Origin: CAZUNO01 sp964621445 [NCBI: Candidatus Hadarchaeota archaeon]
Lineage (GTDB): Archaea; CAYQAE01; CAYVLA01
Direction: 5' to 3'
DNA: 64,000 nt
Assembly (NCBI GenBank): GCA_964621445.1
Contig: CAZUNO010000002.1
Span: 136,904-200,903, forward strand
Position numbers and translations under genes: made by a program. The notes under the pieces were generated by a model that made no database searches, was not told the DNA's origin, and was given only the letters and a program-made list of their open reading frames with translations. Shown one piece after another: positions 24,140 to 32,161 of the stretch; the stretch's first letter is position 1; each line of letters begins with the position of its first letter.

Positions 24140-26443
24140 ATGGCATGGGGACAAATAATCTATTTCACACCTCTTATTTCATCTTCAGCAATCTCTGTTG
24201 GGCTGGCCCTTTATGCTTGGAGACGGCATTCCTCGATTGGGAAAAAGGAGTTCTCCTTGCTGATGTTGTCCGTGGCCTGGTGGGCCTTTTTCTACGCCTT
24301 GGAGATGCAATCTAGCTCGCTGGGAAACAAGCTGTTACTGGCCAAGATCCAGTACCTGGGAATCGCTTCCGTACCTTTGATGTGGTCACTCTTTTCCCTC
24401 AGGTATACCGGTCGCGGAACATACCTCACAAAACCCAAGATCGGCCTTTTAGCCATTATTCCATTAACCACCGTTTCACTGGCTTTAACCAACGACTATC
24501 ACGGGCTTCTATGGTCAAATGTCTACCTAGCACAGACAGGAAATCTTGCCTACCTGGCAAAGACCTATGGTTTCTGGTTCTGGATAAATGCAGGATATTC
24601 CTATATTTTGATGATAATTGGGTCATTCCTCCTGCTTTACCATTCGAATAAGCTACCTGTGCTTTACCATGAGCAGGTCACCTGCCTTCTTATAGCCGCC
24701 TTTATGCCCATGATTGGTAATTTTCTTTACATTACTCGAATATCTCCAATGCCAAATATTGACTCCACCCCTTTCAGTTTCACCTTGGCAGGCCTGGCCC
24801 TGGCATGGGGCATATTCAGATATAGAATACTGGATATCGTTCCAGTTGCCAGGGACAAGGTCTTTGAAAAAACCAATGATTTGATCTATTTGCTCGACCG
24901 TCAGCTACGGGTCGTAGACCTTAATCCGGCGGCAGAATCATTGCTGAATGAATCTAGAGGCGGGTTCATCGGGAAGAGGTTGAATCAGGTTATGGATTTT
25001 CCAATTGATATGTCCGATCATATTGATGGAGAACACGGCTTCAAGGATCCTCTATGTATACAGATAGATGATCAGATGCGATTTTTTGATCTAACTGTAT
25101 CCCGCTTAAAGGATAATCAGGGGCGATTCGTGGGTCTTATACTATTCCTGAAGGATATTACCGAACGCAAGATGGTCGAGAATAACCTCAGAAGAACCAC
25201 AAAAAAACTGGATGAAAACGTGCGCCAGAGGACCCTGGAACTGGTGCACACCAACAGGGCCATGAGACAGGAAAATGAAGAAAGGAAGAAGGCCCAGAGA
25301 AAGCTTAAGCTTTCGCAGGAAAAATTGAGAACCACCCTGGATGCCTCTCCCGACTCGATCATCGTTATCGACATAGATGGGAGGATAATTGACTGCAATC
25401 CAGCAACAGCAGATATCTTTGAATATTCCTCCATTGAGGACGTGATAGGCAAGGAGGCTTTTTCCTTCGTATCAAAAGAGGACCTTGACAGGGTTCAATT
25501 CGATCGTCGTACCTGCCTGAACTCCGGGTTTATTCGTAATCATCAATACAAACTGATCACTAGCCACGGAAGAGAATTCCCCGCGGAGGTCTCCGCAAGC
25601 GTGGTCAAGGATTCAACGGGGTCACCATCACTATACGTGGTAATGAGCAGGGACATATCGGAAAGGAAAAGGAATGAAAAGGAACTACGCCGATACTCGG
25701 AAAGACTTGAAGATCTGGTTCAGGAAAAGAGCGAGGAGCTTCGAGATGCTGAAAGGATGGCCGCCATAGGCCAAACCGCTAGCATGGTTGGTCACGACCT
25801 AAGGAATCCCCTGCAGGCAATTTTAAATAACGTATATCTGGCCAGAAAACAATTGACGGGCGAAACGAATGGCGAATCCCTCAAGGGTCGACTAGAAATT
25901 ATACGAGACGAGATACTATACATGAACAAGATCGTATCCGACCTCCAGGACTTCGCCAAGCCACTGAAACCAGAACTCAGCCCAATAAATGTCAAATCCT
26001 TAATTCAAAACATCTTGACTGGATTAAACCTGCCCAAAAAGGTAGATGTGTCTATAGACCTGAAGGATACACTTACCTTAGAGATGGATTCGATGATGAT
26101 GAAGAGGGTGTTAACAAATCTGGTAAATAATGCAATTCAGGCCATGCCTGACGGTGGGAAACTAAAGATTTCGGCCGATGGGGGAAATGGCATAGCCCAT
26201 ATCTCTGTCAGTGACACCGGCACTGGAATCTCCCCCGATGACAAGGAGAAGGTATTCAAGCCCCTTTTCACCACCAAGGCCAAGGGACAGGGATTTGGCC
26301 TTGCTGTCTGTGAACGATTTGTGACCGCTCACCAGGGGAGAATAACGATCGACACCGAACTAAGGGTTGGTACAACTTTCACAATTCATATACCAGCCCA
26401 TCCGAATCATAAAACCCAGGAAGAATCACCAGTTGCGACCTAG
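24140..26443 (+). CDS. membrane sensor histidine kinase (7TM-PAS-PAS-HisKA-HATPase)
   Basis: This is a 767-residue kinase. Residues 1-230 hold seven membrane helices of the HisKA_7TM type. PAS domains follow at about 235-350 and 395-520, joined by a coiled coil (RRTTKKLDENVRQRTLELV). The phospho-acceptor is His552 in MVGHDLRNPLQ. The ATP-binding domain shows LVNNAIQAMP (N box), DTGTGI (G1) and GFGLAVCERF (G2). It likely signals through the stand-alone response regulator at 29727, about 3.3 kb away. GGGGGGAAATAGGATAG lies upstream of the ATG. Input ligand unknown; the 7TM region suggests a membrane or lipid-phase signal. Confidence 0.95.
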   Translation: MAWGQIIYFTPLISSSAISVGLALYAWRRHSSIGKKEFSLLMLSVAWWAFFYALEMQSSSLGNKLLLAKIQYLGIASVPLMWSLFSLRYTGRGTYLTKPKIGLLAIIPLTTVSLALTNDYHGLLWSNVYLAQTGNLAYLAKTYGFWFWINAGYSYILMIIGSFLLLYHSNKLPVLYHEQVTCLLIAAFMPMIGNFLYITRISPMPNIDSTPFSFTLAGLALAWGIFRYRILDIVPVARDKVFEKTNDLIYLLDRQLRVVDLNPAAESLLNESRGGFIGKRLNQVMDFPIDMSDHIDGEHGFKDPLCIQIDDQMRFFDLTVSRLKDNQGRFVGLILFLKDITERKMVENNLRRTTKKLDENVRQRTLELVHTNRAMRQENEERKKAQRKLKLSQEKLRTTLDASPDSIIVIDIDGRIIDCNPATADIFEYSSIEDVIGKEAFSFVSKEDLDRVQFDRRTCLNSGFIRNHQYKLITSHGREFPAEVSASVVKDSTGSPSLYVVMSRDISERKRNEKELRRYSERLEDLVQEKSEELRDAERMAAIGQTASMVGHDLRNPLQAILNNVYLARKQLTGETNGESLKGRLEIIRDEILYMNKIVSDLQDFAKPLKPELSPINVKSLIQNILTGLNLPKKVDVSIDLKDTLTLEMDSMMMKRVLTNLVNNAIQAMPDGGKLKISADGGNGIAHISVSDTGTGISPDDKEKVFKPLFTTKAKGQGFGLAVCERFVTAHQGRITIDTELRVGTTFTIHIPAHPNHKTQEESPVAT

Positions 26444-26455
26444 ATAAAGGTGAAT

Positions 26456-27616
26456 TTAACCTTTTTGTTTCAATTCTATATTCCTCTCAAGCAGAGACCT
26501 CTGCCGTTTATCAAAGCACTCAAGGGAGAGGACTAACAGGAGGGTTGCTCCTTTAGATGAGGCCTTATCCGAGAGATCATATAGACACTTCATTGTAGGT
26601 TCAAACCCGTTATTTATGACCAAGTATTCCAAACCATCTAGGAGGATGGCCGCGCCCTCGGTTTTATCCAGGAAGGAAGAGATGACGCCTCCAACCATCC
26701 CCACGTTCGCCGACCCTAGTGCTTCCTCGTTCAATTTTTCACGGGTGAGCCAGATAATCGGGGTCTGAGTTAGGGCGAAATTTCTTTTAACTGAATCCGG
26801 GGATCTGCGGGTTACGCACAGACCCGGGATATCAATGGACACCATATGTGATAAGGCTCTAAAGGCCTCTTTCTCCGATCTAAAGAGATAGGCCTCTCCT
26901 TTCTCCAGGAGACGTTCTCGATTCACAGAATTATCCCTTGCTCTTTCTTCTTTCCTAGGTTTAAGACTGAATAGCCTGTACTTTTCAGTAGTAATCGAGA
27001 ACCCTATAACGAAAGCCATTGTTGCAAGGGCTGAGAACCCGTCAACCATTTCCGCGACTAGTGGTAAGAGTCTAGTTTCCAATAAGAAATTGTGGACGAT
27101 CTTTGAGCCAACTAAAATTAGCGAACAATAACCCATAATCAAAACGGGTACCTTAAGAACGGGGGTTGAATTTCGTATCTGGAGCCATATTATATATCCC
27201 AATACGATGCCCGAGGCGATAAACCCCACTGCCATGATCCTTGGAACTAGCTTATTTCCTGCTGGTAATGCCAGAACTACGAAACTAAGAATGGCCAATG
27301 GACTGAATACCGCAGCTGTTCCCTTTCTACATGAAAGGAAATCCACCTCTCTTGGATATTTACCCAGAACAAATGCCATAAGGGTAACAATGGCCATTAT
27401 GGCAAGATTATTGATAATAAGGGCTAGAGATCCCGAGCGAAATATCAAGAAAGAATCCAACACAATGAGCAGAGAAGATGCAAGAAGTAGAGTTGGGATA
27501 ATGACTACAATCCATTTCATATGGCTACTTAATTCCCTTCTAGAGATGGATACTCCAACTACTATTGATAGGATTGCCGTACTAATCCACAATGCATCCA
27601 CGGAGCTCAGCAACAA
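26456..27616 (-). CDS. 7TM-DUF835 membrane protein (first copy)
   Basis: This 386-residue protein has about seven hydrophobic helices in the first ~215 residues. A cytosolic DUF835 domain follows (about 250-386). Key strands are DIPGLCVTRRSPDSV, PIIWLTREKLNE and AILLDGLEYLVINNGFEP, then a terminal LLVLSLECFDKRQRSLLERN. DUF835 is an archaeal domain of unknown biochemistry. Its layout (loop-RxP strand, then a Walker-B-like hydrophobic strand ending in Asp-Gly) recalls RecA/KaiC-like ATPases without a P-loop. It lies 13 bp downstream of the RecA-like ATPase, same strand, so the two are likely co-expressed. Confidence 0.85.
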   Translation of the reverse strand: MLLSSVDALWISTAILSIVVGVSISRRELSSHMKWIVVIIPTLLLASSLLIVLDSFLIFRSGSLALIINNLAIMAIVTLMAFVLGKYPREVDFLSCRKGTAAVFSPLAILSFVVLALPAGNKLVPRIMAVGFIASGIVLGYIIWLQIRNSTPVLKVPVLIMGYCSLILVGSKIVHNFLLETRLLPLVAEMVDGFSALATMAFVIGFSITTEKYRLFSLKPRKEERARDNSVNRERLLEKGEAYLFRSEKEAFRALSHMVSIDIPGLCVTRRSPDSVKRNFALTQTPIIWLTREKLNEEALGSANVGMVGGVISSFLDKTEGAAILLDGLEYLVINNGFEPTMKCLYDLSDKASSKGATLLLVLSLECFDKRQRSLLERNIELKQKG

Positions 27617-27629
27617 ACCCGTTCCTACC

Positions 27630-28283
27630 TTACTCGTAAAGTACGCCTTTTACCTGCAATCCCTCATCCGTTATCTCCAGCAGCCGTTTTCTGAGATCGT
27701 GTTTAGAGCCCCTTAGCTTCTTGATTTGGATATAGCGGTTAACGTCATTAACCGTCTCCTTGAAACCAAGTTCTACCACGCCATCCACAAGATACTCCAA
27801 AGATGTTGGATTTGAAGTCTCTGTGACTAGCACTAGTCGAGAACTAGTTTCAATTGCCAGGTCTAGAATCATCTCTATTGAACACGGTTCCCTCTCCCCC
27901 ACGGTCTGAGCCACTGCATCCCAACTGTCTATCGAGATTATGGGCTCATCAATGTCCGTTATTATTGTGTCCAGAGCCTGAACGAAACCAGGCATGTTAC
28001 CATAACGTAAATTCTTGAGAAGTCCACCATCCTTGGCTGGTCGACTGTTCACAGCATCTATGACCCCGCTTGGTGGCACCGACTTTTTGGCCCAGGGAAA
28101 CATCTCATATAACCTGTCAGGGTCAACTCTGGTTGATACGTACAGACCATTGCCGTTTTCACAGATTTCTTTCAAAAATGTAAGAGTAAATACCGTCTTT
28201 CCCGACCCAGGCGCTCCCTTCACGCATAAGGAGTAACCGGGAAACCTGTTCACCGTGTCGGTTATCTCTTTTGGTAAAGACAA
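27630..28283 (-). CDS. RecA/KaiC/RAD55-like ATPase
   Basis: The 217-residue single-domain ATPase has Walker A VKGAPGSGKT and a Walker-B strand PIISIDSWDAV. YVSTRVDPDRLYEMFPW resembles KaiC-like and DUF835 strand geometry. I choose the TTG at 28283 because GGGAGG sits seven bases upstream and a TATA-like box at 28317-28327 predicts a transcript start near 28297; the frame is open to 28307. Such GvpD/RAD55-type archaeal ATPases act in regulation rather than recombination. It sits directly ahead of a DUF835 gene. Confidence 0.88.
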   Translation of the reverse strand: MSLPKEITDTVNRFPGYSLCVKGAPGSGKTVFTLTFLKEICENGNGLYVSTRVDPDRLYEMFPWAKKSVPPSGVIDAVNSRPAKDGGLLKNLRYGNMPGFVQALDTIITDIDEPIISIDSWDAVAQTVGEREPCSIEMILDLAIETSSRLVLVTETSNPTSLEYLVDGVVELGFKETVNDVNRYIQIKKLRGSKHDLRKRLLEITDEGLQVKGVLYE

Positions 28284-28316
28284 ATCTTGACCTCCCTTGT
28301 ACATCAACCAGCCACT

Positions 28317-28358
28317 CTATTTAAAAACAAATGCATTTGACTATTTGACTATTTGACC
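28317..28358 (-). promoter_or_regulatory. promoter with three tandem 8-bp repeats ahead of the RecA-like ATPase
   Basis: The minus strand reads TTTTTAAATAG at 28317-28327, a TATA-like box. Just upstream are three head-to-tail copies of an octamer: ATTTGACT at 28335-28342 and 28343-28350, and ATTTGACC at 28351-28358. They sit where activators or repressors bind archaeal promoters, and also at the edge of the decayed insertion sequence, so a replication-slippage origin is possible. Confidence 0.5.
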
Positions 28359-28372
28359 TAAGTATCCTTAAA

Positions 28373-29124
28373 ATGGAGCCCCTTTCCTTTGTCCCATTAT
28401 GGGAATTTCCCAATATAGTTGATTATTTTCTAAATTATTTGGAAGTATCCAAGATCCTTCTCTCAAACACTGTGAACAGGCTCTGGGAACAGGTCTCATG
28501 CAGTATCGGCGAACTGGACCTGCCCAGGGAGAAATGTGTCATGGTGGATGACACTGGGCCGGCTATCCGTGCCTGTTTAAAGGACAGCGCATCTGCCCAT
28601 CAGCTCTACATCCTCCACATAGTCAGGGTTTTTCAAGCTCTGGAACAGGGAAATACCGGTCGAGACCAGGCTCTCGCTAGTCAAGGATCTGTCATCCACC
28701 CTCTTCTCCTTGGTGGGGTCGGTGAAGAAACACCTCCTCTCACCCAACCTGGCAAGGATGAGGCGGAGGATCACCAGACCTTGGAGGCCCTGGGCAGCTA
28801 TGTGGCAAGACTCAAGAAAGAGGGATCCGTCTCTGCAGCCAGCTTTGTTTCCAGGTCTGTCTAGGAAATGGTTGTCTTCACCAGGCTGGCCCTGGAACAC
28901 GTCAAGATCCTTTAAACCGTCAACCTGATGGAGAGGCTGATGGGCGAGGTGCCAAGAGAGTCAAGAACATGTTGGCACACTGGTCCCAGAGAGGACTAAA
29001 AAATCTGCTAACCCTACTCCTGGTCAGATACACCAACAAAAACCTGTATAAATCCGCATGTAAACACATCTACCACCAAACCGAAACCACAACCAACACG
29101 CTCAGATGCAAGACACAAAGATAG
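28373..29124 (+). pseudogene. decayed insertion-sequence transposase
   Basis: The first 164 codons (28373-28864) include VMVDDTGPAIRACLKD, which looks like the first catalytic Asp strand of a DDE transposase. After a stop, LMERLMGEV continues in another frame, then KRVKNMLAHWSQRGLKNLLTLLLVRYTN in a third frame to a TAG at 29122-29124. The last part is the typical C-terminus of archaeal transposases. At least two frameshifts and stops make it non-functional. Terminal inverted repeats were not found by eye. Confidence 0.65.
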
Positions 29125-29378
29125 CCACTAACAGAACAGCACCAATTATTTTCATATAATATGATGCCTAACTATGGGTATAGGTTCAATAACTCGAGTT
29201 TGAATAAGAATTCCTACCTTTATCCCCTTTCAATCACCCGACATCTTCATTCCACATAATAGGCCCCCCCAATTTATGGTATTGGTCAAGCCCTTTTCAC
29301 TTATGGTCCAAATCCTGGTTATACGTGATCTTTTGATCCCACCGGGTTGTAATCCTTTACTTGATGACCTTACATACT
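29125..29378. other. gene-free stretch downstream of the decayed transposase
   Basis: About 250 AT-rich bases between the transposase remnant and the stop of the small protein gene at 29379. No open frame, repeat array or tRNA is seen. Confidence 0.4.
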
Positions 29379-29660
29379 CTATTCAACTTCGCCGAAGCGC
29401 CCTCTAGATATGTTCTTAAGCTCCCTGGACCTAAGCTCCGACACCATATAGTCCAATACTTTATCGGCGGAGGTACCTAATACTTCCTTCAGCTCCCGTT
29501 TGAAGACCTGTGGATTTTGTGGAATCTCTCCACCCATATATTCCAACGCTCGAGAGGCCAGCGAATCGCCCAGGATTTCCACTAGGCTATATTTAGCAAG
29601 ACGACGGAATTCACGAGGAGAGACCAACTTCTTAGATACATCTGCAAATTCATCCTCCAT
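29379..29660 (-). CDS. small alpha-helical protein, NitrOD5-like
   Basis: The 93-residue, all-helical protein reads as two related halves (LAKYSLVEILGDSLASRALEYMGGEI and ELKEVLGTSADKVLDYMVSEL). This resembles NitrOD5-type output domains, in which a short helical domain is often joined to sensor modules. It lies about 65 bp from the response regulator gene on the same strand. The start ATG at 29660 is preceded, seven bases away, by a run of ten G (10 C on the plus strand, 29668-29677) in the Shine-Dalgarno position. Function unknown; a signalling output role is inferred from neighbours. Confidence 0.6.
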   Translation of the reverse strand: MEDEFADVSKKLVSPREFRRLAKYSLVEILGDSLASRALEYMGGEIPQNPQVFKRELKEVLGTSADKVLDYMVSELRSRELKNISRGRFGEVE

Positions 29661-29667
29661 CTATCCA

Positions 29668-29677
29668 CCCCCCCCCC
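29668..29677 (-). promoter_or_regulatory. ten-base G tract in ribosome-binding position
   Basis: The coding strand has ten consecutive G seven bases before the ATG at 29660. It can pair partly with the anti-Shine-Dalgarno. Runs this long slip during replication, so the tract could vary in length and change translation. Seen directly; the effect is inferred. Confidence 0.45.
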
Positions 29678-29726
29678 GTAATTAGGGCATAGACGATCGG
29701 AAATTGATAGGATCATCTTGTTATAT

Positions 29727-30179
29727 TCAAACCTCCTTTTCCTGTTCCAACTTCCTTATCCTTGCCTCAACCCATTGCGTAACCTTCTCCTCACTCATGG
29801 ATTCGGCTTCTTCCTGTTCAGCAAGCTTTTCCTTAACCGTCTCCAACAATACATCCGGTTTAACCGGTTTGGTCAAATATCCATCCGCTCCCTGGTTAAC
29901 GGAATCGACAGCGTTCTCCAAACTGGCGTGACCAGTCACCATAACCTTCATCATCATGGGCCTTGACTCATGGAGCTTTCTAAGTAGTGTAGTCCCATTC
30001 ATTCCTGGGAGCTTTATATCTAGAAAAGCTAGATCATAGTAGTTCTGTTTTGATAAATCACACGCATTCTCCGCCGATTCAGCAAAATCGACCTGGTATC
30101 CTTCCGACTTCAAGATACTCTCAAAGCTCTCTAGTATCGCCTTGTCGTCATCCACGATCAGAATTTTCTTCTCAACCAT
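29727..30179 (-). CDS. stand-alone CheY-like response regulator
   Basis: The ATG at 30179 (MVEKKILIVDDDKAILESF) has GGGGAT just upstream; six extra in-frame codons back to 30197 are unlikely. The 150-residue protein is a receiver domain with an acidic cluster Asp10-Asp12, phospho-acceptor Asp54 in LAFLDIKLPGMNG, a Thr in MVTGHA and the conserved Lys in YLTKPVK. The last ~30 residues form a charged helix and no DNA-binding domain follows. It is the plausible partner of the histidine kinase at 24140. Confidence 0.93.
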   Translation of the reverse strand: MVEKKILIVDDDKAILESFESILKSEGYQVDFAESAENACDLSKQNYYDLAFLDIKLPGMNGTTLLRKLHESRPMMMKVMVTGHASLENAVDSVNQGADGYLTKPVKPDVLLETVKEKLAEQEEAESMSEEKVTQWVEARIRKLEQEKEV

Positions 30180-30375
30180 TTTGAAATCCCCTTTCACTTA
30201 CGGCAAGTACCAAAAACCCTCTGCTCTGTGACCACATAACATCATTAAGTTTTGATGATCTAGGTTCATATAGTTACTACATTTCTAAAAAGGGCCCAAT
30301 ATCGTTAAAAATACTTCCCAATCTATCGTGAATATATTGAGACTTTTCCAATAATATGATAAAAAGTATTGCTTT

Positions 30376-31728
30376 TCAGAGATCCTTTGGTAATTCTCGA
30401 GTTTCTCGCTCCAGAAAGGCCAACTGCCTTTCTTTGAAACAGTTTCGCGGAACTACCAGCAGAAGCCTGGACTCGTTCTGAACCACATTATCTCTGATGT
30501 CATAAAGAGAGTTCATTGTCCTCTCGAAGCCATTGTTCAGTACCAGGTATTCGAGGCCATCAAGAAATACAATTCCCCTGGAAGTCTCATCGAGAAATGA
30601 TTTAGTTAAATCACTAACTATACCCACATTAGAAGACCCTAAGGCCTCATCCATTCCATCTTCGTTTGATAACCACACGTAACGAACGTTATCAGCATCT
30701 AATTCATTTCTTATACCATCCGGGTTTCTTCTGGTGATGCATAGACCAGGAACTCCACTCTTGACCAGTTCTCCGAATATTTTCAGCATCCTTTCGTCTT
30801 CATTGAATGAATATATACCTTCTTCCTTTAACCCCATGTACTTGCCATCAACCCTACGGCTTCCTATTTCGATCTCTTTGAAGGATTTCAGGATACCGCT
30901 CTTGAGAACATACAAACCTAGACTAATGGTAACAAGAAGAGCGGCCAAGCCTGAAAGAAAGTAAATCAAATCTCCGTATCTACTGCTACCAAACTGATTC
31001 AATGAGTAATTTAGTGGATGTAACCCGATCAGTAGTGATGCAGAAGCGCCTATCAATACCAAAGAAATTCTCCGCTCTCCGGAAAGTTCTTTTACCCGAC
31101 GATTTACCAAAATAGGGACGACCACCACGAATATCCCAGAACCAATTATGAACAGAGCCCCTGGTCGCTGCAGGAGAGATCCCGCCTGAAACCTCCCCAA
31201 TCCCTCCAAGATAATTCCAATAGCTCCAATAATTAATGGTAGGTAAACAATTAGATGGCTTTCCACGCCAAGGGGTCTTGCCACTCCTCTGCCAATAATC
31301 ATCAGAAACCAGCTCAGTAACCCGGCCATGGCAAGAATAACTAAATCAGTAAACACTGGACTAAAATAGATAGCAAATTCAGGTACTAGATTCAGAAAAG
31401 AATAGATGAAGAGAAGCAGGAGCACACCCAAACAGGGCACGAATGGTTTTTTGCGCAGTATCTTCCTAGCAATAGTGGATCCCGCAACAGCACCCAGCAC
31501 ACCATTTAGTTCCTCCTTGATCCCTTCCGGGTCATCGAATAGTCCCTTCCTCTCCAAATGGCCCGCTAATGCTCCTCCCGGTCCTGGACCCAGAAAATTT
31601 CTCAGTCTTTCAATTAATTCACTCCGTCTTGAATTACGATACTGGTACCACTTGACAAATAGCCATGCTGAAAATCCGAATGATGATAAGGAAACCATAA
31701 CCCAAATTATTTCAGATATTACATTCAA
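30376..31728 (-). CDS. 7TM-DUF835 membrane protein (second copy)
   Basis: The 450-residue paralogue of 26456-27616 has an extra N-terminal helix with a basic loop, then about seven membrane helices to residue ~290. Its DUF835 domain spans about 310-450: SGVPGLCITRRNPDGIRN, VRYVWLSNEDGMDEALGSSNVGI and IVFLDGLEYLVLNNGFERTM. The two copies agree closely across the cytosolic domain, including ALGSxNVG and LDGLEYLVxNNGFE. A TATA-like element at 31761-31770 and a perfect palindrome at 31747-31759 precede it. Confidence 0.85.
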   Translation of the reverse strand: MNVISEIIWVMVSLSSFGFSAWLFVKWYQYRNSRRSELIERLRNFLGPGPGGALAGHLERKGLFDDPEGIKEELNGVLGAVAGSTIARKILRKKPFVPCLGVLLLLFIYSFLNLVPEFAIYFSPVFTDLVILAMAGLLSWFLMIIGRGVARPLGVESHLIVYLPLIIGAIGIILEGLGRFQAGSLLQRPGALFIIGSGIFVVVVPILVNRRVKELSGERRISLVLIGASASLLIGLHPLNYSLNQFGSSRYGDLIYFLSGLAALLVTISLGLYVLKSGILKSFKEIEIGSRRVDGKYMGLKEEGIYSFNEDERMLKIFGELVKSGVPGLCITRRNPDGIRNELDADNVRYVWLSNEDGMDEALGSSNVGIVSDLTKSFLDETSRGIVFLDGLEYLVLNNGFERTMNSLYDIRDNVVQNESRLLLVVPRNCFKERQLAFLERETRELPKDL

Positions 31729-32161
31729 AATTCAAGCACCAAGGATCGACCCTGGGTCGGTTGATATAAGGCCGCTTCTGGAATATTGAATATGTTGAGC
31801 GATAAAAGTTTTGAGTTTCAAGGGATGCTCCCATTGCGATTTTCAATCCGAATGCTCTAAATCGCAAGGCTTTTTCATAGTTTATGAAATTATCATGCTT
31901 TTTGGAGAATATCCCCCTGCACTTTTCTGGACAAAAAGTCCGAAGTAAAAGATGAGTGACTATAAAATAACCCACGATTTCCCGGAAAATCTCTGCCAGG
32001 GGAAATGGCTGGATGTGAGATCGAATACCGAATCGGCGCTTTCCAAGATCATTTTTCAGCGTAAAATTCCTAGTATAGTAATTCCACCAAGTCAGGCTGA
32101 GCCCCAATCGGGAAGACCTTTATTCGTGTCCTCCCAACCCAATTGAGAGGATACATTTCCC
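31729..32161. promoter_or_regulatory. divergent intergenic region with palindromic operator candidate
   Basis: These 433 bases separate two divergent genes. On the minus side, CTTATATCAA (31761-31770) is a TATA-like box. The perfect palindrome CGACCC-T-GGGTCG (31747-31759) sits between it and the DUF835 start, about where transcription would begin. The remaining ~390 bases are AT-rich. A 131-codon minus-strand frame there (to 32107) has an unconvincing composition, and I do not call it. Confidence 0.4.

Noticed and set aside
28335-28358. CRISPR-like array from the three tandem 8-bp repeats
   Set aside because: The repeats are too short, contiguous and without spacers; no cas genes are in the window.
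31712-32107. 131-codon open frame on the minus strand in the divergent gap
   Set aside because: Composition is not protein-like, and it overlaps the start of the DUF835 gene and its palindrome. It is better explained as spacer.
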